DNA of 64,000 bases, from NCBI GenBank assembly GCA_903873965.1, contig CAIQQO010000172.1:1-64000 (forward strand), in the 5' to 3' direction. The notes below the pieces were generated by a model, which saw nothing but the letters and a program-made list of their open reading frames with translations, was not told the DNA's origin and searched no databases. Made by a program: the position numbers and the translations under genes. This DNA comes from an uncultured bacterium. GTDB taxonomy: Bacteria; Chloroflexota; Anaerolineae; J036; Brachytrichaceae. This document shows, piece by piece, positions 28,868 through 38,279 of this stretch (its first letter is position 1; every line of letters starts with the position of its first letter).

Positions 28868-29961
28868 GCGCTCAGTCCTGATGTCTTCCTGAACTTCCAT
28901 GCCTGCTGCCATAACCACCACCGTAGCGGTTGGAACACTTGTCCCCATGCACCAATATGACGCACGATTTGACCGCCAAAACCGCGCTTAAAACGATATA
29001 CTCCCCACAATCCGTCATCGCGATCTTTGAAGTTAGCCTCCAATGTTGCTTCATCCTGATCTGGGACACCCCACAAATCATACGTAACACAGCCATGCAG
29101 TCGCGACCAACGCATTGCCTCCCATTGCAAAAGATAGGTAGGCATCAAGTCGCGACCTTCGTTACTGCTGGCGCCATATAGGTAAGTGCCACGTTTGCTA
29201 AACGCCACAGCGATCATTGCAGCTAATGGTTTGTGCTCAAATTCAGCGATGAGCAGGCTTGCAATACGACGCTCGCCTTCTGCAAACGTCTTCATAAACG
29301 TCTGGTAATACTCAAGGGGGTGGATAGCGAAGACGTTGCGCTCTGATGTCGTCTGCATCAAGTTATAAAACATGGGAAGATCGTCGATACCACCTTCGCG
29401 GATCGTCACTCCTTTACGTTTTGCCAGACCAATGTTGTAGCGCGTTTTCTGCTTCATGGCCGCAAGGATGTCGACTTCTTCTTCCACATCGAGGTTAACC
29501 CAGATAGTACGCCTTGGTTGGGCACTGATGCTCATCGGAAAAAGCTTAGCCTCAGTGAGTGTACGTTGATCTGAAGGTGTATCAAGCAAAGCGGGTTCGA
29601 CAACCATACCAATGGCGCCGCACTCGCGCGCCAGTTTACTGGTGTTCTGGATTGCCGCCACTGCAATGGCACGATCATCCCAATTGACTACCGGTCCGCG
29701 AGGGACATAAGCAATGGTACCAATGCCATAAGGGAGGCGTCTGAAAAGGATCAAAGAGCCGCCCGCCAACTCTGATTCAGAATTCACCAGGCTGGCTCGA
29801 TCTGTACTCCAACCATGCTTCGATTTCAGGTCACCCCACATGCTGGTCTGAAGAAAGTGACCATAGGTGTTCTGTTCAACAAAAATATCCCACATGGTAG
29901 TTGGATACGCCGGCTGTATTCGTTCCTTGCGAGTACGCATTGGTTCTTCTGGGATTAGCAT
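28864..29961 (-). CDS. FemAB/FmhB-like aminoacyltransferase
   Basis: A 365-residue double-GNAT-fold protein of the FemABX type. QTSMWGDLKSKHGW is the usual early motif; IAYVPRGPVVNW, MKQKTRYNIGLAKRKGVTI (acceptor helix) and TYLYGASSNEGRDLMPTYLL follow, then the CVTYDLWGVPD block. FemX enzymes add an amino acid from aminoacyl-tRNA to the peptidoglycan stem peptide on lipid II. The linked tRNA-Pro gene just upstream is notable but may be chance. The ATG seven codons in (29940) is an alternative start. The family is clear; the amino acid used is unknown. Confidence 0.88.
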   Translation of the reverse strand: MLIPEEPMRTRKERIQPAYPTTMWDIFVEQNTYGHFLQTSMWGDLKSKHGWSTDRASLVNSESELAGGSLILFRRLPYGIGTIAYVPRGPVVNWDDRAIAVAAIQNTSKLARECGAIGMVVEPALLDTPSDQRTLTEAKLFPMSISAQPRRTIWVNLDVEEEVDILAAMKQKTRYNIGLAKRKGVTIREGGIDDLPMFYNLMQTTSERNVFAIHPLEYYQTFMKTFAEGERRIASLLIAEFEHKPLAAMIAVAFSKRGTYLYGASSNEGRDLMPTYLLQWEAMRWSRLHGCVTYDLWGVPDQDEATLEANFKDRDDGLWGVYRFKRGFGGQIVRHIGAWGQVFQPLRWWLWQQAWKFRKTSGLSA

Positions 29962-29978
29962 CGCAACAAGTATAACAA

Positions 29979-30052
29979 TCGGGGAACCGGGATTTGAACC
30001 CGGGACCTCTGCGACCCGAACGCAGCGCGCTACCAGACTGCGCTACTCCCCG
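29979..30052 (-). tRNA. tRNA-Pro (anticodon CGG)
   Basis: Seventy-four bases fold as a full cloverleaf on the minus strand. The acceptor is CGGGGAG with TTCCCCG plus discriminator A. The D-arm is present, the anticodon stem CTGCG/CGCAG encloses TTCGGGT with anticodon CGG, and the T-arm contains GGTTCAAATCC. CCA is not encoded. It reads CCG proline codons. Confidence 0.97.
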
Positions 30053-30326
30053 ATGTACTCAAAGTTTACCACAAATCCGGTTTGTAGATTCGAAATAGGA
30101 TACGAAATCCAGTCTATTTCTGGATCAAGATAATGTACAAAGTCATGGTCTATCAGATCGTGGGGTAAATGAAGTAATTTTCGGTTATGTGCCATCGCGA
30201 TCAAACAGCAGAGCCATCGAGCAGCAACTCACCCGGAAGTGTGCGTGCGTTTGCCTGGCTGGAGCGGAATCGTGCTGAAGACAATTTTTTCACGGCACCT
30301 TGAGTGGGCTGAGCAGGTTTCTCGAC

Positions 30327-30686
30327 TTAACGATGCCCACTGCGTCGGCCAGATCCACTTCTTGAGTTGCCACGAATGAATTGATCCTGGCCGTGGTGGC
30401 CACTGCTTCGATCGAAACCGCTCCTGCCAACATCTCGCAATTGTGCGCGAACTTCGCTTACTTTAATTGCACGCCCCCCAATTTGATAACCGTTGAACAA
30501 TTGGATAGCATTGGCAGCTTCAATGGCTGTCCCCATTTCAATAAATGCAAAGTCGCGCAACCTCTTCGTAACATCATCTACTGGTCGCGTAATGGATTTG
30601 ATATGACCAGCCTGCCCAAATAACTCACGCAGCTCAGTTTCACTCGTTAAATCCGAGAGACCGCGTACATACAGTTTTGTGTTCAT
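30327..30686 (-). CDS. RRM-type RNA-binding protein
   Basis: A 119-residue protein with one RNA-recognition motif: RNP2 KLYVRGL near residue 4 and RNP1 RDFAFIEM near residue 44. A low-complexity tail rich in Gly, Arg, Ser and His (RSGSGRRSGHR at the end) follows, the same plan as cyanobacterial cold-responsive Rbp proteins. It should bind single-stranded RNA. It lies downstream of the ABC transporter genes but has its own promoter (30714-30742), so it is probably transcribed independently. No RBS of the GGAGG type is visible before the ATG. Confidence 0.9.
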   Translation of the reverse strand: MNTKLYVRGLSDLTSETELRELFGQAGHIKSITRPVDDVTKRLRDFAFIEMGTAIEAANAIQLFNGYQIGGRAIKVSEVRAQLRDVGRSGFDRSSGHHGQDQFIRGNSRSGSGRRSGHR

Positions 30687-30713
30687 TAAATTCGTGTGTT
30701 TGAATTTGACAAT

Positions 30714-30742
30714 TATATAGAGTATGAGTAACGGTCAGGCAA
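30714..30742 (-). promoter_or_regulatory. Promoter for the RRM gene
   Basis: On the minus strand TTGCCT (30737-30742) and TATATA (30714-30719) are 17 bases apart. An overlapping TATAAT at 30712-30717 gives 19. The pair is 28-36 bases upstream of the RRM ATG and directly follows the end of the transporter operon. Confidence 0.6.
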
Positions 30743-30750
30743 TGGCGCAG

Positions 30751-32022
30751 TTAGTCTGCTGTCAATGATGTCGTCAACTGCCAGACACCTTTGTCATATG
30801 TGTTTCCATAAAACGATGTGATGCTAATGTCGCCTGCTTCATCGAATGACCACTTGCCAAGTACACCATCGAAGTCAAGTGTATTGAACAGCGCATCCGT
30901 GATAGCCACACGATCCTTCTGGCAAACATTGCGCGCTGAAGAAAGCACCGCACTGACCGCCTCATAACCCGTGAACGCATAGCTGTCGGGCTTAGTTTCG
31001 TACTTGCTCTCATAGGCGCGTGCAAACTGTGCCCCTTTGGGCGATAAAGCGGTCATATCAACGCCAAATGACGTGGCCATTACATCGCGCGCCAGATCGC
31101 CAGCTGCGTCAACAAAACCTTGGCTCATTAAAAGGGATGTACCCATCATGCGGGCATTGATCCCGCTTGAACGGGCTTGCTTTAGCAGCTGCGCGGCCTT
31201 AACGACATCGCTGCCGGCATAATAGATCAGATCAGCATTGCTGCTTGATATACGATTGGCAATGGAAATCAGGTTCGACGTGCTCTCATCGACCGCGTCA
31301 CGCCCGACAACCTCTATGCTTGCTTTACTAAGTTCAATAGTGAATGTGTCAGCAGGTCCACGACCATATTGCTCGATGTCGGTGACTATAAAAACATGCT
31401 TGATACCTAGTGTGCCCGCCCATCGCGCTGCCGCAACAGCCTGAGTATCCTGAGGTGGTACCAGACGCATAAAATTGCGCTTGCCCATTTCAAAATAGAC
31501 GTCAGGATCATTTGGCGCAAACATTTTGGTTAGTCCGATATAGTCGGCCGCGGGATTCACGATGGCAATGCCACTCTTGTTCAAGATAGGCATAGCCACA
31601 CGTGCTGCGCCATTGTCAATAGGACCAATCACGGCCATCGCATCAGCGTCTGCATTAATTTTGTAAGCATTCGTCTGCTCTTGAAGCATTGTCCACTTGC
31701 CTGCGGTGGCATCCGAGTCATCGAGCAATTGATAGTCAACCTTATAAATACCATCACAAATCAAACCGGAGTCTGTCAGCTGTTCTAGCGCCAGCTTTAT
31801 GGCATTATCAATCGACCTGGTTTTCTCGGCATTAGGGCCGTTTAGCGGAAGTGTGGCATAGACACGAAAGCTCTGTCCCATTACAACGGGCGTAGCCGTT
31901 GATTGAGGTTCAACTGTGGGTCCAGATGTAGCAGTCGGCAGTGGCGTCGGTACGGATTGACACGCAACCAAACCCAATGCGACGCCGGCGACGATCAATA
32001 CATAGTGCAACCTTAGGTTCAT
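30751..32022 (-). CDS. ABC transporter substrate-binding lipoprotein (LivJ-like), second copy
   Basis: A ~423-residue periplasmic-binding-fold (type I) protein. It begins MNLRLHYVLIVAGVALGLVACQS, a lipoprotein signal with lipobox LVAC, then a Pro/Thr linker. The receptor domain has YATLPLNGPNAEKTRSIDNA and the hinge block GTLGIKHVFIVTDIEQYG. I use ATG 32022, five bases after the livF stop, instead of a longer frame that would overlap it. The body is more divergent than the first SBP of the operon, and the ligand may differ from branched-chain amino acids (amides or urea are also taken by this family). Confidence 0.87.
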   Translation of the reverse strand: MNLRLHYVLIVAGVALGLVACQSVPTPLPTATSGPTVEPQSTATPVVMGQSFRVYATLPLNGPNAEKTRSIDNAIKLALEQLTDSGLICDGIYKVDYQLLDDSDATAGKWTMLQEQTNAYKINADADAMAVIGPIDNGAARVAMPILNKSGIAIVNPAADYIGLTKMFAPNDPDVYFEMGKRNFMRLVPPQDTQAVAAARWAGTLGIKHVFIVTDIEQYGRGPADTFTIELSKASIEVVGRDAVDESTSNLISIANRISSSNADLIYYAGSDVVKAAQLLKQARSSGINARMMGTSLLMSQGFVDAAGDLARDVMATSFGVDMTALSPKGAQFARAYESKYETKPDSYAFTGYEAVSAVLSSARNVCQKDRVAITDALFNTLDFDGVLGKWSFDEAGDISITSFYGNTYDKGVWQLTTSLTAD

Positions 32023-32026
32023 AACT

Positions 32027-32737
32027 CTATCCAACGCCGAGATAGGCATTTCGTACTTGCGGATTGTCGCGAACTTCCGCGGCACTACCTTGCAAAACGA
32101 TGCTGCCTGTCTCAAGCACATAAGCTCTGTTTGCCACCGAGAGTGCCATCAACGCATTTTGTTCAACCAGAAGAATCGTAGTTCCCTGCGAGTTGATTTC
32201 CTTAATAATCCGGAAAATCTCTTCTGTCAGAATCGGGCTGAGTCCCATCGAAGGTTCATCCAACAGCAGCAATTTGGGGCGACTCATCAAGGCGCGCCCC
32301 ATAGCCAGCATCTGTTGTTCACCACCTGAAAGCGTACCGCCAAGCTGGTTGATACGCTCCTTCAACCGCGGGAAACTGGCAAAGACGCGTTGCATTGAAG
32401 CTTGGATTTCAGTGCCATCAGTCCGAGTATAGGCGCCCATATCCAGATTTTCGCGTACAGTTAAGGGGGCAAATATCTTGCGTCCTTCAGGCACCTGGCT
32501 GATACCCAGCCGCACAATCTGTTCTGCCGGCATGGTACTAATATCCTGCCCGCGGAACCTGACATAGCCAGTGCGCGAGCGCAACAAACCCGATATCGTG
32601 CGCAACGTGGTGGACTTTCCCGCGCCGTTAGCGCCGATTAATGTCACAACTTCACCCTCATCGAGGGTGAATGACACTCCCTGCAGCGCATGAATGGCGC
32701 CATAAAACACATTCAGATCATTGACTTCCAGTAGCAT
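32027..32737 (-). CDS. livF: Branched-chain amino acid-type ABC transporter ATPase LivF
   Basis: A 236-residue ABC ATPase. Walker A GANGAGKSTT, signature LSGGEQQML, Walker B LLLLDEPSMGLSP and switch His in VEQNA form are present; this LivF-type end (VEQN) separates it from LivG. It powers import together with LivG, HM permeases and an SBP. It starts 20 bases after livG. Confidence 0.95.
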   Translation of the reverse strand: MLLEVNDLNVFYGAIHALQGVSFTLDEGEVVTLIGANGAGKSTTLRTISGLLRSRTGYVRFRGQDISTMPAEQIVRLGISQVPEGRKIFAPLTVRENLDMGAYTRTDGTEIQASMQRVFASFPRLKERINQLGGTLSGGEQQMLAMGRALMSRPKLLLLDEPSMGLSPILTEEIFRIIKEINSQGTTILLVEQNALMALSVANRAYVLETGSIVLQGSAAEVRDNPQVRNAYLGVG

Positions 32738-32757
32738 GGTGTCCTCTATGTAGGGCG

Positions 32758-33567
32758 TCAGGCGTGCGCTGCGCCTTTGCCCAGATACGCCTCAATTACC
32801 TTTGGGTTCGCCTGAATCTCTTTTGGCGTTCCGCGTGCGATGACCTCACCAAAGTCCATTACCGTGATACGTTCACAGATGCCCATAACGAAGCGCATTT
32901 GGTGTTCAATCAACAGTATAGTCAAGCCGAACCGCTCTTGCACAAAGTGAATCAGGTCCATCAAAGTCACGATCTCGGCAGGATTCATCCCGGCAGCAGG
33001 TTCATCAAGCAGCAACAGGCGCGGGTTTGAGGCAAGTGCGCGCGCAATTTCCACTCGGCGCTGTTCGCCATAGGGCAGGTTCATCGCCAGTTCGTGTTGA
33101 ATGCGCTCAAGTTTGAAAATGGATAAAAAGTCCTGTGCTTGTTCGGTCAACTCGCGCTCACGCGCGGTATAACGGCTGTTGCGCAAGATGGCATCGATCA
33201 TGCTATAGCCGGCATGCATGTGATAAGCCACCCGCACGTTATCCAACACACTCAGATTCTGAAACAGTCGGATGTTTTGAAACGTACGCCCAATGCCCAT
33301 CTGGGTTACTTCATGCGGTTCTAACCCAGCAATATTCTGTCCATCCAGAATAATCTCACCGGATGACGGCGTATACAAACCGCTGATCATATTAAACGAA
33401 GTCGTCTTGCCGGCACCATTCGGGCCGATTAATCCAACCAATTCGCCCGGCTGAATAGTCATGTCAAAATCGTTGACCGCCCGCAGCCCGCCGAAGAATT
33501 TAGTCAGCTTTCGTACTTCCAGTAATGGTTGACTGGTAGAGGAACTCGTTGTCACTGTGTTTGTCAT
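32758..33567 (-). CDS. livG: Branched-chain amino acid-type ABC transporter ATPase LivG
   Basis: A 269-residue ABC ATPase: Walker A GPNGAGKTTSFN, a signature region read as LPYGEQRRVEIARALA (the C-loop is degenerate, as usual in LivG), Walker B LLLLDEPAAGMNPAE and LLIEHQM. The C-terminal IQANPKVIEAYLG is the LivG-type tail. It follows livM with a 15-base gap. Confidence 0.95.
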   Translation of the reverse strand: MTNTVTTSSSTSQPLLEVRKLTKFFGGLRAVNDFDMTIQPGELVGLIGPNGAGKTTSFNMISGLYTPSSGEIILDGQNIAGLEPHEVTQMGIGRTFQNIRLFQNLSVLDNVRVAYHMHAGYSMIDAILRNSRYTARERELTEQAQDFLSIFKLERIQHELAMNLPYGEQRRVEIARALASNPRLLLLDEPAAGMNPAEIVTLMDLIHFVQERFGLTILLIEHQMRFVMGICERITVMDFGEVIARGTPKEIQANPKVIEAYLGKGAAHA

Positions 33568-33582
33568 TTTGTTACCTCCACC

Positions 33583-34950
33583 CTACTTCACTGTTGGCAT
33601 AACACCAGTAGCGCTATTTAGCATTTCCGCTGTGCGACGAGGTGTTACTTCCTCAGGCCTGAGGAAGCCCCACTCCACTTTGCCTAGTAACCCCTTGGGG
33701 CGCAGTAACATCATCAGCAATAGCGTGATTGGATAAAGCACGTACCGCCACGTTGGTGCATCTGTACCCATCTGACCGAGCAATACGCGCAGCATGCCTT
33801 CAAGGAAGAACATCCAGAAGAAACCAGCTACGATCGTGCCCGTCATGCTACCTAAACCGCCGAATACGATGATGATCAGCGGATTGAATCCAACGATGAA
33901 GTCGAAGGTACCGGGGCTTAGAAACCCGATGTAGTGCGCATAGACACCACCGCCAATCCCGGCAAATAAGCTGCCAATGACAAACGACAGCAACTTGTAA
34001 TTGGCAATGTTGATACCCATCGCTTTCGATGCCGTCTCATCCTCGCGCACCGACATGATGGCGCGCCCTGTGCTTGAATGAATGACATTGCGCATCACAA
34101 TGATCACAAGTAGCAGAAACGCAAATGCCCAGAACCATGTAGTGACTTTGGGGATGCCGATCATGCCCTGGCCACCTTTCATTTCGGGGAAAGGCAGAAT
34201 CGTATCAGTGTTGACCATTAACGTGTTAACCACAATGGTGAAGCCCAGTGACGCTATGCCAAAATAATCGCTGCCAAGCGTAAGTACAGGCAACCCAAAG
34301 AGGAATGCCACCTCGGCTGCAAAGATGCCCGCAATCAGCACAGCAAGCACAAAAACGAGCTGAAGCGCGATATCACTGCGCAAGATTCCGGGAGCATCCG
34401 TCGACCCAAATAACGGTGTAAGGGCATCGCCAATAGTTGCACCAACATAATACGCCACCACTCCAGCGACAATAACACCGATGAGATAGAGCGTGAATGC
34501 CGACAGCACTGGCAAACCGCGAAACCGCGATAAAAAGCGATTCAATCCAAGAATAACAGCGCCTATTAACACGACGCCAATCCCAGCGACGATGAGACCG
34601 CTAGCCTGACCATTAGTCCAACGATAGGTGATATCCGCAGCCGTATAAGCACCGATGCCATAAAAGCCATACTGACCAAGGCTGAACTGGCCATTAAAGC
34701 CGTATATTAGGTTCAAACCCAGGGCGACCATAACCATCGTGCAGGCTTGAAACAACAACCCTGTGTCGAAGGAGTTGAGAATAGCATCGTCACCTATTTT
34801 CACCAGAATAGCGACCTGAACGATGCCAAACATGGCGACGATGCCAACAATCTTGACTAGTTTGGACGAGTTGCCCATGACTCGCAACAACCCGTAGACC
34901 CAGGCTACAACGGCGACGATTTTGACAAAACTACCAAAAAAGAATTCCAT
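33583..34950 (-). CDS. livM: Branched-chain amino acid-type ABC permease LivM
   Basis: A 455-residue inner-membrane permease with about ten TMs. The GLNLIYGFNGQFSLGQYGFYG block is the LivM family hallmark and the EDETASKAMGIN coupling helix contacts the ATPase. It is longer than E. coli LivM because of extra hydrophobic N-terminal segments (residues 1-65). It forms the channel with LivH, nine bases upstream. Confidence 0.93.
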   Translation of the reverse strand: MEFFFGSFVKIVAVVAWVYGLLRVMGNSSKLVKIVGIVAMFGIVQVAILVKIGDDAILNSFDTGLLFQACTMVMVALGLNLIYGFNGQFSLGQYGFYGIGAYTAADITYRWTNGQASGLIVAGIGVVLIGAVILGLNRFLSRFRGLPVLSAFTLYLIGVIVAGVVAYYVGATIGDALTPLFGSTDAPGILRSDIALQLVFVLAVLIAGIFAAEVAFLFGLPVLTLGSDYFGIASLGFTIVVNTLMVNTDTILPFPEMKGGQGMIGIPKVTTWFWAFAFLLLVIIVMRNVIHSSTGRAIMSVREDETASKAMGINIANYKLLSFVIGSLFAGIGGGVYAHYIGFLSPGTFDFIVGFNPLIIIVFGGLGSMTGTIVAGFFWMFFLEGMLRVLLGQMGTDAPTWRYVLYPITLLLMMLLRPKGLLGKVEWGFLRPEEVTPRRTAEMLNSATGVMPTVK

Positions 34951-34959
34951 GGTTTGCTC

Positions 34960-36132
34960 CTATGCCTTTTCCTTTTCAGGTTCGCCAAAAATCCCTGTCG
35001 GGCGCACAAGCAATACAACAATCAGGATGGTGAAAGCAATCGCATCACGCATCGGAGTTGATATATAGCCGGCAGTCAGCGATTCGGCCTGTCCCATAAT
35101 CAGTGCGCCGATAAAAGCACCGGGGATGCTGCCGATACCACCCATGACCGCAGCTACAAATGCCTTCAGGCCAGGCAGCACACCAAGCAAGGTGTTGATT
35201 GATGGATAAGCGATTGCGTAGAGTACGCCACCCAGTCCAGCCAATGCGGCGCCAAGCGCAAACGTGATGGAGATGATTCGGTCGACATTGATACCCATCA
35301 ACTGCGCGGCCTGCTTGTCAAAGGCCGTTGCTCGCATGGCCTTGCCAATGCGGGTTCGTCGTACAAGGAACTGCAATGAAAGCTGCATCAGGATCGAAAC
35401 CACCATGATGATGATCGCGATATTTGAGAATGTAATGCTGCCGTCCGGCGGCGCCTTGCCATCAATCACAAGATGGATACCATCTCTGATGTACCAGGTA
35501 ACGACTTCAAACGGGCGTTGATACGGGATGAAACGGGGTGAAAACACAAAGTTCAATGCCCCGAAATATTCTATAAAGAAAGAGACGCCGATTGCCGTGA
35601 TGAGCGCCGCAATGCGTGGCGCATTACGGAGAGGTTTATATGCGACGCGCTCGATAGTCACTGCCAGCAAAGCACATACTGCCATCGATAGCAAAATGAC
35701 TGTGATAGAGCCAACGACCGTGATAACAATAGGGGGTAGGTTGGGATCAATGAGCGTCGGCCAGACGTGCAATTGGAAACGCGTGACGGCAAAATAACTG
35801 ACAAAGGCGCCGGCCATGAAAACATCGCCATGCGCAAAGTTGATCAGGCGCACAATGCCATACACCATCGTATAGCCTAGTGCGATCAACGCATAAACAA
35901 AACCGAGCTGCAAACCGCTGATAACGATCTGCGCAAACAAGAGCGGATTATTGATGAAGTTGCGGACAAGCACAATGAGAGCCATCAAAGCCAGGATGAT
36001 GAGGAAACCTCGACCGATCCAGGCTAAACGGGCTCCGGAAGTGCGCACGGCTGGGAGTGAACGTTGGGTTGAATTCGCCTTTTGCATCGGCGCTTGTTCT
36101 CCGGTAAGTTTGGCTGGTGCAGTCACGATCAC
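34960..36132 (-). CDS. livH: Branched-chain amino acid-type ABC permease LivH
   Basis: A 390-residue permease with eight or nine TMs. GLQLGFVYALIALGYTMVYG and LINFAHGDVFMAGAF are LivH signatures; ATAFDKQAAQLMGINVDR is the EAA-like coupling loop. A GTG at 36132 is called as the start and an internal ATG 15 codons later is possible; the amino-terminal 35 residues are hydrophilic and unusual for LivH. Confidence 0.93.
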   Translation of the reverse strand: MIVTAPAKLTGEQAPMQKANSTQRSLPAVRTSGARLAWIGRGFLIILALMALIVLVRNFINNPLLFAQIVISGLQLGFVYALIALGYTMVYGIVRLINFAHGDVFMAGAFVSYFAVTRFQLHVWPTLIDPNLPPIVITVVGSITVILLSMAVCALLAVTIERVAYKPLRNAPRIAALITAIGVSFFIEYFGALNFVFSPRFIPYQRPFEVVTWYIRDGIHLVIDGKAPPDGSITFSNIAIIIMVVSILMQLSLQFLVRRTRIGKAMRATAFDKQAAQLMGINVDRIISITFALGAALAGLGGVLYAIAYPSINTLLGVLPGLKAFVAAVMGGIGSIPGAFIGALIMGQAESLTAGYISTPMRDAIAFTILIVVLLVRPTGIFGEPEKEKA

Positions 36133-36188
36133 ACGCTCAGCCCGACTCGCATGATGACATGAGGAGACTGACTCTTAATGCAGATCAT

Positions 36189-36214
36189 CGGGAGGTGGCT
36201 TGCGCCACCCCCCG
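36189..36214 (-). promoter_or_regulatory. Strong hairpin between the substrate-binding gene and livH
   Basis: An 11-bp stem (one position is G-U on the minus transcript) with a 4-base loop, directly after the SBP stop. No T-run follows. Such hairpins often stabilise the SBP mRNA and lower expression of the permease genes, giving excess binding protein. Confidence 0.6.
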
Positions 36215-36229
36215 AAATGGTTCTGTGAG

Positions 36230-37384
36230 TTACGGATTCACAGTCGAGTTATAAACCACTTTGCCACCGCTTACCTTGAGAATCGTCGCCGACTTCACAG
36301 GGTTGTGACTGGCGTCAAAGGTGATCTTGCCCGAGATGCCATTGAAAGTAAGACCGGCCAAAGTATCCTTGACCTTGGTCGTATCGTCAGTTCCGGCTTT
36401 CTGAATCGCCGTGAACAGCAGGTTGGAGGCGTCATAGGCCAGAGCTGCGAGAGCATCTGGAGTCTTGGGCTGACCCTTGTCGTCCTTGTACTTTGTGCCA
36501 TAGGCCTTAACAAAACCAACCACTTCGGCGCGCGTATCGTCTGGGGAGTAGTGGTTTGTGTAGTAACCACCATCAGCAGCCTTGGCGTCGAGGTCTGGAG
36601 AATCCCAGCCATCACCACCCATGAACGGAGCCGTAATGCCCTTTTCCTTGGCCTGCTTGGCAGCCAGGTTCACGATGTTGTAATAGTCGGGGAGGTAAAT
36701 GACGTCAGGTTTGGCATCCGCCACTTTGGCGAGGATGGTAGAGAAATCCGTGTCCTTACCGGTATAGTTTTCCTTGCCAACAATCTTGCCACCGCCGGCT
36801 GTGAATGCCTTCTCAAAGGCATTGGCCAGACCAATCACGTAAGCATTGGATTGATCTTCCATGATGAAAGCTGACTTGGCTTTGAGCGTGTCAAGAGCGA
36901 ACTTAGCGCCCACCAGGCCTTGGAAATCATCAATAAAGCAAGCACGGAAAATGAAATCCTTAACTTTGCCGGTTTTGTCCACTGTCACGTCGGTGTTCGT
37001 TGAAGTGGGGCTGATCTGAATGACTTTCTTGGAATTAGCAATTTCGGAGACCGGGATAGAGGCCTTCGAGCATACTTCGCCAATGATGAACTTCACTTTG
37101 TCTTGATCGATAACTTTGTTGGCAGCATTCACGGCCGGATCAGGGGTGCACTGGCTGTCTTCAACAACAGGTACGATCTTGCGGCCGTTAATGCCACCCT
37201 TGGCGTTCCACTCTTCGATGGCCATAAGGGCACCATCACGAGTAGCAACACCGAAGGTAGGAACTGGCCCGGATAGCGGGGCGAGAATGGCAACTTTGAT
37301 GTCACCAGTGGGGGCTGCGGCACCGCAGGCTGATGCGACGATAGCCGCCAATGCAAACAGTGATGTAATCTTAAACGCGCGCAT
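36230..37384 (-). CDS. Branched-chain amino acid-type ABC substrate-binding lipoprotein
   Basis: About 384 residues, a type-I periplasmic binding protein and first gene of the transporter operon. MRAFKITSLFALAAIVASAC is a lipoprotein signal (lipobox ASAC). VAILAPLSGPVPTFGVATRDG is the ligand-cleft start; NSKKVIQISPTSTNTDVT and AFIMEDQSNAYVIGLANAF are typical. I start at ATG 37384 because GAGGAG lies seven bases upstream; the longer frame from 37405 has no RBS. The specificity could be a branched-chain or other neutral amino acid. Confidence 0.93.
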   Translation of the reverse strand: MRAFKITSLFALAAIVASACGAAAPTGDIKVAILAPLSGPVPTFGVATRDGALMAIEEWNAKGGINGRKIVPVVEDSQCTPDPAVNAANKVIDQDKVKFIIGEVCSKASIPVSEIANSKKVIQISPTSTNTDVTVDKTGKVKDFIFRACFIDDFQGLVGAKFALDTLKAKSAFIMEDQSNAYVIGLANAFEKAFTAGGGKIVGKENYTGKDTDFSTILAKVADAKPDVIYLPDYYNIVNLAAKQAKEKGITAPFMGGDGWDSPDLDAKAADGGYYTNHYSPDDTRAEVVGFVKAYGTKYKDDKGQPKTPDALAALAYDASNLLFTAIQKAGTDDTTKVKDTLAGLTFNGISGKITFDASHNPVKSATILKVSGGKVVYNSTVNP

Positions 37385-37823
37385 GAAACTTCTCCTCGGA
37401 AGCAATTGCTATGTATATCAGAGAAACTGCAAAAGCACAGAAAATTGGCGCCGAGTGACTCAACTCAGCAACCGTATCCAGGAAGCCCGGTCCCTAAAAC
37501 TGGTATGATGGTATGGGCAATCACCTCATTTGAACAAGATGTTTGCAGCCACATCAATAACGGATTTCTCCGTCTTTGACATATGCCATGCTGTAGCACG
37601 CTGCCGGCATTGGAATCTTGGTCCCGACCAATCCGCTCCTCATGTATCCAGCGATTATGTGCTGGATTACTTTTACAGGTTAGGCGGCATGGCCAGAACA
37701 CCCTAGTAGCTAGGGCGATATTATAGTGTCATAAATGTAAAAGTCAACTTTGCTTGACACTCGCAAGGCTCTCACCTATACTGATTTTCTGACAAACATG
37801 TCACAGACGAGGAGCATAATCAA
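37385..37823. other. Divergent intergenic region, 439 bases
   Basis: Drives the transporter operon (-) and a small membrane-protein gene (+). A strong plus-strand promoter is at its right end. It also holds small hairpins: ATCCAGC/GCTGGAT (37646-37667, followed by ACTTTTAC) and CCCTAG/CTAGGG (37701-37715). No coding frame with an RBS or RNA signature was found in the middle. Confidence 0.4.
37754..37782 (+). promoter_or_regulatory. Sigma70 promoter for the small membrane protein
   Basis: TTGACA (37754-37759) and TATACT (37777-37782) with an ideal 17-base spacer, 42 bases upstream of the ATG at 37824. GAGGAG (37809-37814) forms the RBS. Confidence 0.85.
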
Positions 37824-38255
37824 ATGAAATCATCAGGCGGTGCAGGTCTTCGACCTGTTATAACCACACGCGGCGCCATCATCACATTGTTGATTCTGCA
37901 AGTTATTGCACTGCCTTTATTTCCCCCAGCATCATTTCTCAGCAATAGCCAGGAATGGTGGCTGCCAGTCATGCTGATGTTCATGGTCGTCATCGCTGAC
38001 ATCGAACTGATCGTGCGGCGAAGTGATCAGCCATGGCCGTGGTATCTGATTTCATTCGCCAATGGATTCAATATCCTAAGCCGTTTGATGATGGTGTGGG
38101 CGCATGCGACGCTTGCATCTCAAGGTTCCAACGCGCCAAACTACCCCTATCTCATTCTTACGCTCATCTCATTGTTGATTTCACTCTTCATGTTGATCTA
38201 CACCGAATGGCCTGAAGTGCGGATGGGATTGCTGAAAGCATTGAAGAAGAGCTAG
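37824..38255 (+). CDS. Small four-TM membrane protein, unknown function
   Basis: A 143-residue protein with four predicted TMs at about residues 18-35, 45-62, 73-95 and 106-125. The N-terminus is hydrophilic and likely cytoplasmic, and the C-terminus ends WPEVRMGLLKALKKS. An NGFNILSRLMMVW stretch in the third helix is polar enough to suggest a functional site. I do not recognise the family. The gene has one of the best promoters in the window and its own terminator, so it is expressed alone. It resembles uncharacterised Chloroflexota membrane proteins only by context. Confidence 0.75.
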   Translation: MKSSGGAGLRPVITTRGAIITLLILQVIALPLFPPASFLSNSQEWWLPVMLMFMVVIADIELIVRRSDQPWPWYLISFANGFNILSRLMMVWAHATLASQGSNAPNYPYLILTLISLLISLFMLIYTEWPEVRMGLLKALKKS

Positions 38256-38279
38256 AGATACGTTTCTGTTGCCTTGAAC

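Noticed and set aside
36189-36214. Full transcription terminator inside the transporter operon
   Set aside because: The stem is strong but is not followed by a T-run, and the permease genes continue 57 bases later; read-through with processing is more likely.
37646-37667. Riboswitch or sRNA in the 37.4-37.8 kb region
   Set aside because: Only short isolated stems with no conserved core; the only strong signal is the promoter at 37754.
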